Assembly: GCA_012932865.1 (NCBI GenBank)
Contig: SAXG01000021.1
Coordinates: 434,001-498,000 of the forward strand
From: Amylostereum areolatum
Taxonomy: Eukaryota > Basidiomycota > Agaricomycetes > Russulales > Stereaceae
Direction of reading: 5' to 3'
Length of the DNA: 64,000 nucleotides
In this document: positions 36,371-48,566 of the stretch, piece by piece
How the letters are laid out: each line of letters opens with the position of its first letter
Numbering within the stretch: the first letter of the stretch is position 1
Notes under the pieces: model-generated
The model's input: the letters and a program-made list of their open reading frames with translations, nothing else
What the model was told of the DNA's origin: nothing
Databases searched by the model: none
Program-made: the position numbers and the translations under genes

Positions 36371-39221
36371 CTAAAACGCGATCGGCCCCGCCGTCTTCAT
36401 CCCCGCCGACGGCATCCTCATGCGACTCTGCGCACGCGCCCCTGCGGCGGTCAGCGTGGACGAGCTCCTCCGATACACCATCCCGGTCCCCGTCCTCGGC
36501 CTCGGCTTCTCCCCGTCCGCCGTCGTGGGGGTCGAGGGCGTGGACGGCCTCCCGCCCGAGAACCGGGTCACCGTGGGCCCCGCCGACACCGACCCTGGCG
36601 GGGCCCGCCCGCGCTGCTGGTCGTGGAGGTTGCGATTGTACCCGAGCAGCGATTTCTGCGTGGGCTCGCCGGGTTGGAGGGACGCGGGGAGTTGGAGCAG
36701 ACGCGGGGTCGAGGGCGTGCGCGGGTGCGGCGACGCGGGCGGCGGGGCGCTGCGCGGGGGAGCGGGGATGGACCCCCCGAAGGTGAGCGAGTCGGACGAG
36801 TCCGAGCCGGTGGAGATACGGGGGTGGATGGCGGGCATGCTGGGCTTCTTGAGCGCGGATTTGAGCGCGGCGGACGAGTTCTTCGCTTTGAGGCTCGCCA
36901 TGGAGGGCACGCGCGAGACGGGGCGCGGGGGCAGGCTCTTCTCGCGGTCCCAGGGACGCTTGCGCGCTGGGGGGTCTGCGAGCTCGAACGCGTTTTCGGG
37001 CGTGAGCGGGGCGATGATGCTCGCGGTGGAGGTGCTGGAGGGTGTTTGCAGACCGTCGGCGTCGCCGTATTGCGATCCTGGGATGAGGATGGGCACGGGG
37101 TGGGGGGAGGCGGATTCTGCGTAGCGTCCGAGCTTTGAGACGGGCGCGTGCGTGCTGTCCTCGGAGATGCTGGGCGAACGGGCCGTTGACGAGGGATGCG
37201 ACGGGATCTTCTGCCAGGACGTGGGGGGAAGGGAAGAGTGGCTTTTCGCCTCCAGTCTTCGGGTCTCTTTCATCAGAGCGGTGGTGTCGCTCGAGAACGA
37301 GCGGGGGAGGGGATGCGCGGATTTCTTGGATCGGGTTGGGGCACCGAGGGACCGAGTGGACGATTTCCGAGTGATGGCAAGTTGGGATGACAGCCGTCTG
37401 GTCAGAGGTGATGGCGAATCCTCGTCCTCGCTGTCACCGGAGAGAAGGGATGAGAACGGAGCTCGAGTGCAGGCAAGATTGAACGCACCTATCGCTCCAG
37501 CCCAAGCCCGTGGTCAACCCGATGCCACCGCGAAGCAATTTGCCGTCTCGGTGTCTTGTCCTGCGCTGCACCGTGTCCCTGTCATCCTTGTAGATGCCCG
37601 ACTTGGTGATAGCTGCATGACGTGTCACGTTAACATGAGGGCATCCCCCTGACGATGGCAACTCACTCGTGGACACGACGCTGAGCATGCTCCCGGGGCG
37701 TTCATTTTCCAAAGCTCCGAGGAGGGGGGTGGTCGCTCTTGACGCGTTGGGGAGAAGCTTCGAGTTTGGAGACAGGAGACCGTGCCTTAGCATGAAGTTC
37801 CTGATCGGAAAGACGGGTGAGCAAGCACCAACGAATGGAAGTCGTCAAACTTACGGAAGCGGGGTATGAAGGTCTATGCTCGAATCCGAGTCATGGCCGT
37901 CGTCGTCGTGTCCGATGTCAGCCTCGAGGTCGGCGTTGATGTCGAGCATTTCGGACCCAAACGCGTCTCCGCCTTTGATGAGGACGCCGTAATCTTCGAC
38001 GTAAGACTCCTCGTTCCAGTCGTCGTTGACGTGGGGACTCATGTAGGGAAGCTCACTTTGGCTGAGGGTAGAGAATTCGCTATTACGCGAGGTGACGGAG
38101 GAGGAGCGAGAGAGGGCGGCGCTGGTGCGAGAGGAGCCGGGGAGAGAGGACGTGACCCTTGGTTTTGACTGTGAGCGGGAGCGGGAACCGACGGAGGACC
38201 TGCCGGAACGTCGTCGGGGTCGAGGGGTGGACGCGATGATGGAGGCGATGTCGGGACTGGGTGCGCGATCGTTTGGGAGGGGGGGAAGAACGGGGAGGGG
38301 GGGCGGCCGGAGTTGGTCCGGGAATGCGGTTGGAGGAAGGGGGGCGGAACGGTCCAAGTCGTGGGGGAAGGGAGGTGGTCTTTGAGAGGAGATAGAGGCC
38401 GAGGTGGGCGAAGAGGTGGAAGAGGAAGGCCGACTGGGGTTGCTCAAGGTTCGTATTCGGGACTTGTGCATAGAGCTTTTGGAGCGGGCGGCGCGCATTT
38501 CGAAGTGCAAGGCCTGTGCCTGCGCCCCAAAGTCAAAGTCGGTGCCATCGTCCTCGTGAGAAGGAGGCAGATCTCGCATGTCTATGGAGGAGATGGAGTC
38601 ATCTTGGGGACGTTCGGTGGGGGGGAGAGGAGAAGGGGAGGAACGTGGGATATCGGCGAGGGAGGTGGTTGTGAGAAAAGGGTCTGTGAAGTCAGAGTAG
38701 TTGAAGGTGTATTCGTCGGACTCTTGAATGGCGTGGTCAGCGGGGGAACGTGAGGGGGGAGACCTGGGTAGGTCGATGGAAGAGGAATTGGGGCGGGAGA
38801 GGGAGGAGGAGGGGGAGGGGGAGGGGAAGGAGAGGGGGGAGTTTGAGGCATAGGAGCGAACGGAACGAACGGAGAGGGAGGTGATGGACTCTGTGCGTTT
38901 TCTGCCGAAGGTGTTTATGCTGGGATTGGGGGAGGCGGAACCGCTACCGCGGGTGATGGACGTGAAGCCGGAGTCTCTGCGTGAGAAGCTGTTGGAGGAA
39001 GCGAGGGAGATCTTGGAAGCGCGGCGGGAGCGGGAGACGGAGGAGAGGATGTTGAGGTCGTGGTCGGAGATGGGAGAGGGGCCGGGGACGGGAGGGAGGG
39101 GGAGAGAGGGCGGGAGAGAAGGGGGAGGGTTGGGAGAGGGAGGGATAAAAGAGGGAGGGGTCGGGAATTCAGAGAGCAGGATGGGGACGGGCGTGTGACG
39201 GGCCGATTTCTGCATGGACAT
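36371..39221 (-). CDS. Ser/Pro-rich low-complexity protein (894 aa), unknown function
   Basis: Four exons, 39221-37855, 37800-37667, 37612-37489 and 37430-36371, join with matching phases to 894 residues. The N-terminal half is Ser/Pro/Arg-rich and largely disordered, with acidic patches (QESDEYTFNYSDFTDPF, DINADLEADIGHDDDGHDSD). The most protein-like part crosses exons 2-4: NFMLRHGLLSPNSKLLPN, then KLLRGGIGLT-TGLGWSDSEDEDSPSPLTRR. The C-terminal third is again low complexity, with many SP/TP sites, and ends MKTAGPIAF. No signal peptide, membrane segment or enzyme motif. It looks like a phosphoregulated scaffold; that is inference. A fragment of exon 1 is present in inverted orientation at 35414-35602. 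Confidence 0.85.
38146..38327 (-). repeat. Parent segment of the inverted fragment
   Basis: Exon 1 segment whose diverged inverted copy lies at 35414-35602, about 2.7 kb away. Confidence 0.85.
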
Positions 39222-39289
39222 GGCGTCGCTTCGTCGCAGACGGGCGAGCGGGAAGGCGGGAGGCGGGAGGGCGGGGAGGGCGGGAGGAA

Positions 39290-39332
39290 AAGAGGAGGAG
39301 GAGGAGGAGGAGGAGGTGGTGGTGGTGGTGGC
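39290..39332 (+). repeat. GGA/GGT triplet repeat
   Basis: About eight GGA units followed by about five GGT units, 70-110 bp upstream of the Ser/Pro-rich gene's start codon. Confidence 0.85.
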
Positions 39333-41415
39333 CTCTGGCGTTGGGCAGAGGATAGGGCAAGTGCTAGTACTATCTGAGCCGGGCGATGATGGGCCGACGC
39401 TATTGGCTTCGGACCACAGGGCGTGACGGGGCGTCGTCGGCGAACGCGGGAAGTCGAGGGAGGGGGGGCGGGAGAGAGAGAGGGAGGTGAAAGAGAGGGT
39501 GACCGCGTCACGGTGCCCGAGCTGCTCGCTGGCCTCGCTTGTCCCGTCCTCGATCTTCTCTCATTCCGCCGACGAACGCAACCGCAAAGCAACCGCCAGC
39601 TTCTTTCTCCCTTTTCCCCGGGTTTGCCCCAAATTTCCTATCACGGTCATCGGTTGCCCACCCAATATCAAGATCCACTCCCTTCCACGTGGAACCCAAT
39701 ACCAAAATCCATATCTCCCGATCACCGTCTCCGCGCCCAGCACCCCTCTCCTTCTCGGCACTCCTCCTCCTCCTCCGGCAGCAGCAGACTCCTGGGACCG
39801 AGCTCTCACGCGCACGAGCTTCCCAGTGGCCCTTCTTTCTTTCTGGAATTTCCCTCGACGAGGCCAAAAGGGGAACGACGAGAAGATCGACAGGGACCGC
39901 CTCCGACTTCTACAATGGTCTCTCGCTGCGCAAAGTCAAACCAACCCACCTCCTCGGCTCCCTGCTGCGTACATACGTACTCTCCACTTTACTTACCCTC
40001 TGCTTTGTTGGTGGCCCCCTGGCACCGCATCCTCGTCGTGACCGGACAACGTATCACGTCCCCTCCTTCCTGGCACCGACCCGACGCCACCAGCACCCCA
40101 TTCTAGCGCCAACCATTGTTCCCATTAAACGTGCCGGCGTCCTCCCTTCGCCTCCGATCAACCTCCTCAGGCCTCCTCCGTGACCCGTTCCACCCCTCAA
40201 TTTTACCTGTCAAACATCCTATCCCTCTAGCGTAACTTGGCGCTCTAAACTTTCGTCGATCGTCTTCCCCGCGTCCGCGTCTATCAACTTTCACTCACTC
40301 CCTCACCGTTGCCATCCGCTGCTCGCGGTTTCCTTTTTTTTTTTGCTCCCGCCCTGTCAGTCTAACCGCTTGACGACCGCCATGGACTGATGCGATGCCC
40401 GCGGTCAGTGAGCGCAAGCCCACGCTTGTCCCGCTTCGCTTCGTTTCGTCCTCTGTCTTCGGCCGTATGCCCGTCATCGTCCTTGCGTATTATGTGCTCC
40501 CGACCCGAGGCCCCCGCGTTTGGTATTTGTGTGTACGGGGGGCGGGCCCCTCACTCACACACGATCCCGCTTATACCATTCACACGGACTCGGCCATTTT
40601 TATTCAGTTTCACACAGTCGCTCAGGTGGCGTCCCCCATTCTCTCGATGCTGGGTGGTCTCTCCCATTTCACCTCCCTCTCACAATGCTCTCGTCCAAGT
40701 CTCCCCCCAAGACTCGTCCGCGCGTATAGGCACGCATCCGATAAACCGAGAAGCCCCAAGGAGGGTATCATTCCCCTGTTGTCAAAGGGCCTCCTCACGC
40801 TGGACTGCGTCTGCGCAACCACGGACGCCATGATCGGTCACCGTCCATTCCGCGCAACACTTTCACGCGTTCCTGTTCGGCGCCCTCCTCTCCTTAGTCT
40901 CCTCCAATTTTGACGCGCTTTGGTGAGAGGGGGAATTGCCGAGGCATTTCACGTGACTTTTTCCATCTTTCTCGAGTAGAACTCTCCCTCTGCACCTCCA
41001 TGTTTGCACTATGATGCTAAGAAAAATATTGAGGATGGTGTAGAGTAGTAAAACAAACCCTGTAAGCAATTTTCAGCTTTTTCACAGATGATATGAGCGA
41101 GCAGCTAGCAAGATGAGCCTTTGCTAGGCCTTTGAGGTCGCCATTTGACCCATTTGCCACCGTAGACGGCGAGTTTTCACTCCGGAAAAAAGGGAGCAAT
41201 TAGGGTTAGGTATACTGACTTCTCCGACGCTACGCTTTTGGTGTGTGAGACGTCCTGTGAGCATCCATGGAACATACTCCGTCGATTCGAGCAAGAGGGA
41301 AAGGCTCAGGCGTGGGAACTACCTGCTCAAAGAGGGCGAAAGTCGCGTCGAGGTTCACTTTAACGCCGACTTTAACGCCTACGGACCCCTCCCCGCCAAC
41401 GCATCAAATTTTGGG

Positions 41416-41459
41416 GCAGACCTTACATACAGATCGACTGTCATCTGTGTAAGGTCTGC
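41416..41459. repeat. Near-perfect inverted repeat (hairpin)
   Basis: Left arm GCAGACCTTACATACAGAT pairs with right arm ATCTGTGTAAGGTCTGC. The outer 12 bp are perfect, a two-base bulge follows, then about 5 more pairs around an 8-base loop. No gene adjoins it closely. It could be a solo terminal-repeat remnant or a structured RNA. Confidence 0.7.
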
Positions 41460-42192
41460 TATAAGGAGACTATCCTCTCCTCTCCCCTTCGTTGCTGAGT
41501 ACCTCCGCACGGAGCATTGATATACACCACGACATCGTCGTCAACTTCGTTGCCCGAGGACCTTTCTGACCACCCATTATCGTCGGTTCCCTCCAGATCC
41601 TTTCAAAAAGGTTCATCGACATCGGGCCTACGTCCCAGGAAAAGAAAAGTCCCAGTCTTCCAGGATGCCCAGCCTGGAGTCCCGGTCGCGAAATACCTCA
41701 ACTTCGAAGCCAAACATCGGTCTTTGGCGTCGGACGGCGACTGTGTGTTGCGGAGCTTTTCCATGCAAGCGTTTGTGCCAGCTCTCCGCGTCGACGCTGA
41801 ACGTACTGCCCTCCGAACACGCAATCAAATGGACGTCGCGCGTCGGGGATAGGTCGAGGACAATTTGGCAGTGTTCTGCCCGTCCGGCTAGAGACTGGCT
41901 AGAGGTCCTGGCGCTGACAGTGATTTTTTTCCACTTGAACGCGGTTTTTGATCATGAATACTGAGTAGAGAATCGGGTAGGGAAGCGGTACGACGACATG
42001 TTTGTGGTAGAACCTGATGAAATTGAATTTCGTTCATTCTCTATACGTTACCATGCCAAAATCCAAACCCGCGGTCAAATATACTCTCCACGGGGGCGAG
42101 CCTGTTCTGCGTGTTGGGCCACTCAGGTCGAAACAGTTGGAGAAAAAAGCACAACGTGATTTTACAAAGGGTTGCATGATACAGCGGCAGAA

Positions 42193-42928
42193 TCAAAGCG
42201 AGAGCTCCCGAACCCCGTCCTTGTCCACCACCTTCACTTGTAGCTCCCCGGCGCCACGACGAGACGCTTCGCGGTCTCGTCGATCGCCCTCCGGAGCGTC
42301 TCCAAGGCCTTCCTCCAGCGTGGCGTTCGGGTTGTGATACCTGTAAACCAGCCACGCGACGCGCGTCCCCCTTCAGCCCGCCGTTCCACCCGCCCCTCCA
42401 AACCGAAGCCAAAATCGAAAATCAACGCACCGATCGAGCAGACTGAGCGCGAAGTAGCTGCCGTAGCCGTGTGCGGCGAACGGGACCGTCGCTTGCGTGC
42501 CGAGGTAGTCGATCCAGTACAGGTGCGGGCGCTCCTCGGCGGCATCGTACCCGCCGAGGAGGAGGTTGACCGCGTAGGGCGAGCGGGAGCGCAGGGAGTT
42601 GGCGAGCGCGCGGCGGATCCAGGACGCGGCGGATTGGGGGCGGAGGGCGTGGAAGTTGCGGATGTGGTAGAGGCGGATGTTGCGCTCGATGTATTCGGCG
42701 AACTGCACGGTGTCGCCTGGGGTGGGATCGGGGAATCGTCAGCGCGCGCGCGGAGGGGGTAGGGGCGTGGTTCGCACCTGGTTCTCCGGAGTAGGCCATG
42801 AGGAGGTGCGGGCTCAGCGTCTTGATCTTGTCCTCATCCACCTTCATCTTCACGATGGAACGCGCGGCGGTTGTGTCGGCCGCGATGAGGACGTAGTCCT
42901 TGCCTGTGAGCGCAAATGAACACTCCAT
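42193..42928 (-). CDS. pre1: 20S proteasome subunit beta-4 type (yeast Pre1, human PSMB2)
   Basis: Non-catalytic beta subunit of the 20S proteasome core. Exons 42928-42778, 42716-42431 and 42340-42193 give a 194-residue open frame, the normal length. Family blocks are [53 protein letters not shown] and [20 protein letters not shown]. There is no N-terminal catalytic Thr, as expected. In exon 3 the frame is open but wrong between two indels. After [11 protein letters not shown] an extra T near 42312 shifts the frame. The expected [20 protein letters not shown] is then found only in the +1 frame, until a missing G near 42246 restores [14 protein letters not shown]. About 23 residues are therefore scrambled as read. 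Confidence 0.92.
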
Positions 42929-43116
42929 CGTTTCTGCTCCTTGTTACGTTTGGTATGGCCGAGGTTAGAAGCAAAGAGAGAAGTGAGAGGGTGAGATAAT
43001 AGTGAGAGCTTGCGCGGCATGCATCTCGAATGCGACGCGTCAGTACGGTCAGACACGTGACCTCTCCTTCACACATCTTCAAGGCGAATTACATTGTAAC
43101 ATTTCAGAGAGTATTA

Positions 43117-43514
43117 TTATTGAGTAGTCAACGTCCAACCCGCATAGATGACTATAAATCTGTGTATATTTATTTTGTATCCGCGTTCCACTAGTACATG
43201 ACCGTCAACGTGGCCGCCCATGAATCTTGCCAGCAGAAGTTCGGCTCGACAACACAGTCCTGCGAACAGTACCCCACTCAGCGAGATAGTATTCGAGCTC
43301 GCCTTACCCGACTCCTTGAAAGGGAAGTCGTTTGACGAAGAAGGATCGCTGGCACGAGAAGAGTTGGACGGGGAGGTGGACTGCATGATATTCAGCAGTT
43401 AGCGAGACATCTGGGTGGTAGATAAGGGAAAAGGGGGACGCCTACAGTGTCATGCGTAGGGAGAGAGCTGGAAGAGGAGCTTACCTGCGATTGAGGTATT
43501 CCAGGGACGGACAT
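43117..43514 (-). CDS. Small protein of unknown function (97 aa)
   Basis: Two exons, 43514-43485 and 43380-43117, with donor GTAAGC and acceptor ATGCAG. The product starts MSVPGIPQSQ, continues Ser-rich (STSPSNSSRASDPSSSNDF) and has one moderately hydrophobic stretch (TISLSGVLFAGLCCRAELLL). No family recognised. The C-terminal 40 residues may be read-through of a missed splice site. It lies about 190 bp upstream of the proteasome gene's start, on the same strand. Confidence 0.45.
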
Positions 43515-44097
43515 GGCCTTGGCTATTCAGCGAGAATTCGATCTTCGCCGTGGCCTTCGCAAGGACGGATCAAAATGCGAGGCAACCTACGTGCGCATAG
43601 TCGTGGTTGAGAGACGTTCGAGGCATTCGTTTGGAAGGTTTCTATACGAGGCTGCGACTGGGAGACATGTATCGCCTGCTGTCGAACAATGCGGCCAAAG
43701 CGGCCCCAAGAATGCGCCAGTGCACAGATTACTTCGAAGGAAGACTCACCATCCCCCAGATCGTTATGAATGTCGGGTCATTACGACGTAGCGCTTCAAT
43801 ACTAGATAGTGGACAGTGGAAACGTCAGTGTAGGCGGCGGTTTGCTTTAATCAACGCACCGACGGGATAATTTGGCTTCGGGAGTGTATGTCGGAAAAGC
43901 GTTTGTTTGGCCATGTTAGGATCGGAAGCTATCGCCGTCGCGCCTGCCGTCTTGGCATTTCCCTTTCCCTCTATGCTCGCCATAGGCCACTCTTCACGGC
44001 CATTCTTGCTTATAAGTACTAACACGACATAACGACGCTCCTCGTCTGATTTCCACCTCGACATTTGACACTAACTCGATCCACGGCTTTGCAACGC
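43515..44097. other. Intergenic, no supported gene
   Basis: Divergent spacer with short frames only. It likely holds promoters of the two small neighbours. Confidence 0.4.
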
Positions 44098-44493
44098 ATG
44101 GACACGCGTCCTAAACAAAAGAAACCGAAGAAGCTGTGTCGCTACTGCCACGTACCATTTTCTCCGGGGGGGCCATTGGTCAACCACGAGAAGGCTTGCA
44201 AGAGGGATACGGAAGCGGAAAGGGGGAAGAAGCAGTATGAAGAAAGTCTTTGGCAAAAGGCGCATGGTATGTACATGTTTTGGCTCCGCATCTGAAGTTT
44301 GGACCTCGTCAACTCAGCGGACCTTCTTTCGTGCACAACCTCGACAGCGGCCATGAGCTTCGATCGAACCCCAGCGCGGTGATTACCTCGCTTTGATCTT
44401 CACAGTCTTCCCTGGGAAGCTACTCTCGCGGACGACCTTCGGGGGACGTAAGCCCATGTCACTTCTACGTGTCGCAGGTCGCACTGCTACTAG
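44098..44493 (+). CDS. Short zinc-knuckle-like protein, unknown function
   Basis: Exon 1 (44098-44266) encodes MDTRPKQKKPKKLCRYCHVP and then FSPGGPLVNHEKAC, a CxxC...HxxxC finger like those fused to some fungal transposases and nucleic-acid-binding proteins. A charged helix follows. The continuation is uncertain: exons 44318-44378 and 44406-44447 fit by phase, but the last intron would be only 30 bases. It could be a decayed fragment of a larger gene. Confidence 0.4.
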
Positions 44494-45639
44494 TCTTTTC
44501 CCTAAACACTTCATCATATCACGAATCACAGGTCAGTGTCTCTATATCCGTGTTTCTCTTCGCGATCTAACCTCTCCATAGGTTTGCTACCGTAATATCT
44601 GCCTCATAAAGTCGATGCTCATGCGCGTGGGCGTGATATCTTGTGTCATCCACCACCTCTCAACTTGGCGCGAAAATGCGACGGCACAGTAAATTACGGT
44701 CTGTTCAGTGTTTTACTAGTGCCCTCGGCGGCCACTGATCTGCGAAATTGAGATCGCAGAACGCTGGACGTGTCAGGGTGGAAAGGTAGACGTAAACTTC
44801 CTCGTCTTTGGTCTCTGGAAATGTGGCATACTGACGTATTGGTCCGGCCAGTTGGCGTTCTGGGCCTGAGGATTTCCTGCTCCTTCTGCGATCGTGAGCT
44901 GTTATGCAAGCTGTATCAGTCCTGCTTTTCACATGTCAGTACAGCTGTTCTCGTGCTTGGTTACGCGTTACGACTCCTTCTACTTATGCGAATGTGAACC
45001 TTGAACTAACCCTTTCCGCAATGGCGCTGAGGCACCCAGGACGAAATGTGGTTTTCGTCACTGTCGCGAGGAAGACAGATCGCCCCCGTGGTGCCTCGTG
45101 GTGCCTTATGAACGTATTTACCAGAACATCTCATTGAAGAATATCGCTTCGATGGACCAGAATGGCAGCTCGCCATACTCCTTGCCCTTGCACATGCTTC
45201 GATGTCCCCGCAAGTGCGTCTGATCTTATTTGTCGTTTCACCGCGCGACCACGAGGGCCGCCTGTTCGTGTCCCTGGTTTGCCCTCGCTCGTGACTCCTG
45301 ACTGCAGCTCCTCCCGTCTTGATCTTTCCACAAATACATGCTCGATTTGCTCTCATGATCCTCAAACCGTGCAAGGGTTGCACTGAAGACTGGGAAGCAC
45401 GTTGTCAGATGCTTGACTCCTACAAAGCCACTCCACGCGATTCGTCCGCATGATTTTCAATGTGAGCGGCTTGCCTCATTCGATGCTTCCAATCGTGCAA
45501 GCGTGTTTGCTTACCGATGGCAATCGTCTCCTTTCTTCACTGTCAGTTTCGTCTTGGTATGGAGAATTTCAGCATGGAAGCCCCGGATTGGGCGCGCGGG
45601 ATAGCCAGGGCGCTGGCCGTGGATCGGCCAGCGTGGACG
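44494..45639. other. Intergenic, no supported gene
   Basis: Short frames on both strands without motifs. The right end is the promoter of amylase copy 1. Confidence 0.45.
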
Positions 45640-45647
45640 TATAAAAG
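45640..45647 (+). promoter_or_regulatory. TATA box of amylase copy 1
   Basis: TATAAAAG. It lies 14 bp before the ATG at 45661 but about 60 bp before the ATG at 45709, which therefore is the better start. Confidence 0.6.
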
Positions 45648-45708
45648 ATTGGGCAAAGATATGTCGGCGGTTGGTTGTCCTCTCCTCCCCCTGGACATTT
45701 TCAAAAAT

Positions 45709-48566
45709 ATGCTGTGGATCTCGGTTTTACCGGTCTTCGTGGGCCTCGTTCAATGTGCAATCCCGTTGGCACCCCGAGCCCCTTCTGGCAATAAAAGTTA
45801 GTACTGTGGTTGTTTCATGGCGACAGGGCAGTCTAAAGAGAGTTATCCAGCGGTTATTGTGCAGATGTTTGAGTGGTCGTGGGACAGCCTCGCGTCCGAA
45901 TGTACCAACTTCCTTGGTCCTAACGGTCGGTCTTCCGATCCCAATAGTGCTATGCGATTTTTGACGCCTTTCACCAGGTTACGGATATGTACAAAGTGGG
46001 ATTCCAACTCGGTGCCCGAGCATTCGGGAAGTACTAAGTCTGCTACTTGTACAGCGAGTCCGCCGCAGGAGCATATCACTGGTCGGGCCTTCCTTCGGAT
46101 TGTCATGTCTCGTATTGACGGCCTATCGCAGGAAGCCAATGGTGGACGGACTACCAGCCCGTATCGTACATCTTGACGTCAAAGCGAGGCAATCGCTCTC
46201 AATTCCAGAGCATGATCAGCACCTGCCACGACGCAGGCGTTAAGGTCATCGCCGGCAAGTTGGGCTGTAGTCTCTCGAACCCCGAAGCGATTCTCATGGA
46301 GCGATGCACAGATACCATCTTCAATCACATGGCAGGCGTCGATAGCGGTGAGCGTGACCACTTCGCCATGTATATGTCTCACTCATTCTCGGAGAATCAA
46401 TAGGCACTGGCGTTGCCGGCAGCTGTGAGACTCTTGTCTGTCTTTGTCCCGAAGCATGATTGTTGACGGTGACGGTCGAAGCGTTTACGCACTACAACTA
46501 CCCTTCCATCTATCAGAACCAAGATTTCCACCACTGCGGTCTTGAACCCGGTGACGATATCGTCAACTACGACAACGCGGTCGAGGTTCAGACGTGTGAG
46601 CTGGTAAACCTCGCCGAGTGCGTGTTCAGACTTGCGACATATATGTGTGCTCCTTGCTGATGGTCCATGCCCACTTAGTTTAGCTACGGACACAGAATAC
46701 GTTCGAGGAAGGCTGGCGCAGTACGCAAACGACTTAATTAGCCTTGGCGTCGACGGCTTGCGTTTGGATGCCGCCAAACGTGAGTACGTTTCGTTACTAG
46801 AAAACAAAACTTACAAAAGTCTGACGTTTGCTTGTCAATGCACGCAGATATCCCGGCGGGGGACATTGCTAACATCCTGTCTCGTCTCACGACCACGCCC
46901 TACATCACCCAGGAGGTCATCTTCGGTAGTGGAGAGCCTATTACTCCTAACCAATACACAGGCAATGGTGATGTTCAGGAGTAAGGCCTATCTCTTCCTC
47001 ATTTTCCTCCCCCGTGCTTGTCCATGAAATCCTAATACCTCTGGCAAGGTTCCGATACACGACGATGTTGAAAAGCGCGTTCGGAGGCTCTGGAATCTCT
47101 TCACTGCAAACCTTGGACAACCTCGGTCGGTACACGTGCATCTGTCCCGCAAAAAAATTGACTGAATCCGAGGACAGGATGGGTTGGGGGCAGCCAAGCG
47201 AATGTCTTCGTGGCCAACCACGATACCGAACGCGTAAGTCGTGTGGTGCCTATACTCATCTTGATCTCATTTCTAACGACTAATGGTCCAGAACGGGAAC
47301 TCGTTAAATGCCAACTCTCCTTCGAATACTTACGTCTTGGCGACCATCTTCTCTCTGTACGTCTAGTCTCAATCCGTTGTTTCTAATAATTCGGATTTAT
47401 TGTTGTGGGTAGGGCACACCCGTTCGGGACGCCAACTATCCTATCTAGTTACTCTGGCTTCACCAATACAGACGCTGGTTCCCCTAACGGAGGTGAGAAT
47501 TCGCACCAAGATTCGTTAATGCCATCTCATCATTCTGAAGGTACCGGAACATGCTCGGGCACTGGCGGCACCAATGGCTGGTTGTGCCAACACCGCTGGA
47601 CCGCGTTTTCTGGCATGACAGGGTTCCGTAACCAGGTTGGCTCGGCGGCGCTCACAAACTGGGTCTCCCCGTCCTCTCAACAAATTGCTTTTGGCCGCGG
47701 TAAGGACCCAATATTCGCCTTTCTCTCCTTGCCACATCCGATCGAGACGTACTCACGGGTCGTCTTATCCTTTCCTCGGATTTACTTTAGGTTCTGCGGG
47801 CTTCGTCGCCATCAACAACCAGGATTCGTCATGGACCACGACGTTCTCGACGAGTCTCCCGAATGGATCATACTGTGATGTCGTCCATGGCACGGCATCA
47901 TCGGGGTCTTGCTCTAATTCCTCGTACGTTATACACTCCTTTCCCTTCTTCAAAAATCTATTGATGGTGAATCCCGTCAGCTTCACGGTATCTGGAGGAT
48001 CCTTCACTGCGACCATTGCGGCACGCGATGCCATAGCTCTTCACATCGGAGCACTGGGCACAGGGTCGGGGTCCGGTGGAACGACTCCCCCAGCCTCCGG
48101 AACAGTTGCCGTGTCGTTTGCGGAGACAGCGACGACGACGTTCGGAGAGGTGCGTGTATTTTATCGTGGTAGACTGGAACGGGATACTGATTGGTGACTG
48201 ACAACCACAGAACATCTTTGTCGTCGGTAGTATTTCAGAATTGGGCAACTGGGCCCCAGCTTCGGCCGTGAGTGCCTGTCTTCTCTCGTTCGTCTACGAG
48301 ATGTAAACTGATGTAATGATGTCGATAGATCGCATTGTCATCAAATACATATCCCATCTGGACAGCGACAGTTAACATTCCGAGCGGTACGACCTTCCAG
48401 TACAAGTATATCCGGAAAGAGACGGATGGAAGCGTACGTTCCTCTTTTCAGGCCGAGACAATTGGGCTGAAGGCATGCCTGTTAGTTTACATGGGAGTCG
48501 GACCCGAACAGGAGCGACACGACGCCGTCCTCAGGGACACAAACGTTGAATGACTCGTGGAGGTGA
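45709..48566 (+). CDS. Secreted alpha-amylase GH13 with CBM20, copy 1 (intact)
   Basis: Endo-acting starch hydrolase. Twenty exons join in frame across 19 introns. The signal peptide is [18 protein letters not shown]13 motifs are DTIFNHM (region I), GLRLDAAKH (catalytic Asp nucleophile), [12 protein letters not shown] (catalytic Glu) and FVANHDTER (third Asp). These, with [17 protein letters not shown], fit the animal/actinomycete-like GH13_32 type rather than Taka-amylase. A short Gly/Pro linker ([15 protein letters not shown]) leads to a CBM20 starch-binding domain with [20 protein letters not shown] and ends [12 protein letters not shown]. One intron has a GC donor (after KVIA, 46255). Three introns use AAG acceptors. 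Start chosen for the signal peptide and TATA spacing. Tandem paralogue lies downstream. Confidence 0.93.

Larger units (their letters stand above)
39222..42192. other. Intergenic, no supported gene
   Basis: Upstream region of the Ser/Pro-rich gene, then a stretch of short frames. Plus-strand frames at 39423-40183 are pyrimidine-driven and lack motifs. Frames at 41245-41852 also show none. The notable element is a hairpin at 41416-41459. Confidence 0.4.

Noticed and set aside
38092..39426. Plus-strand frames opposite the Ser/Pro-rich gene
   Set aside because: Glycine/arginine/glutamate-rich mirror images of the real minus-strand exon 1.
44098..44493. An active transposon suggested by the CxxC...HxxxC finger
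   Set aside because: No transposase catalytic domain, terminal inverted repeats or target-site duplication is visible nearby.
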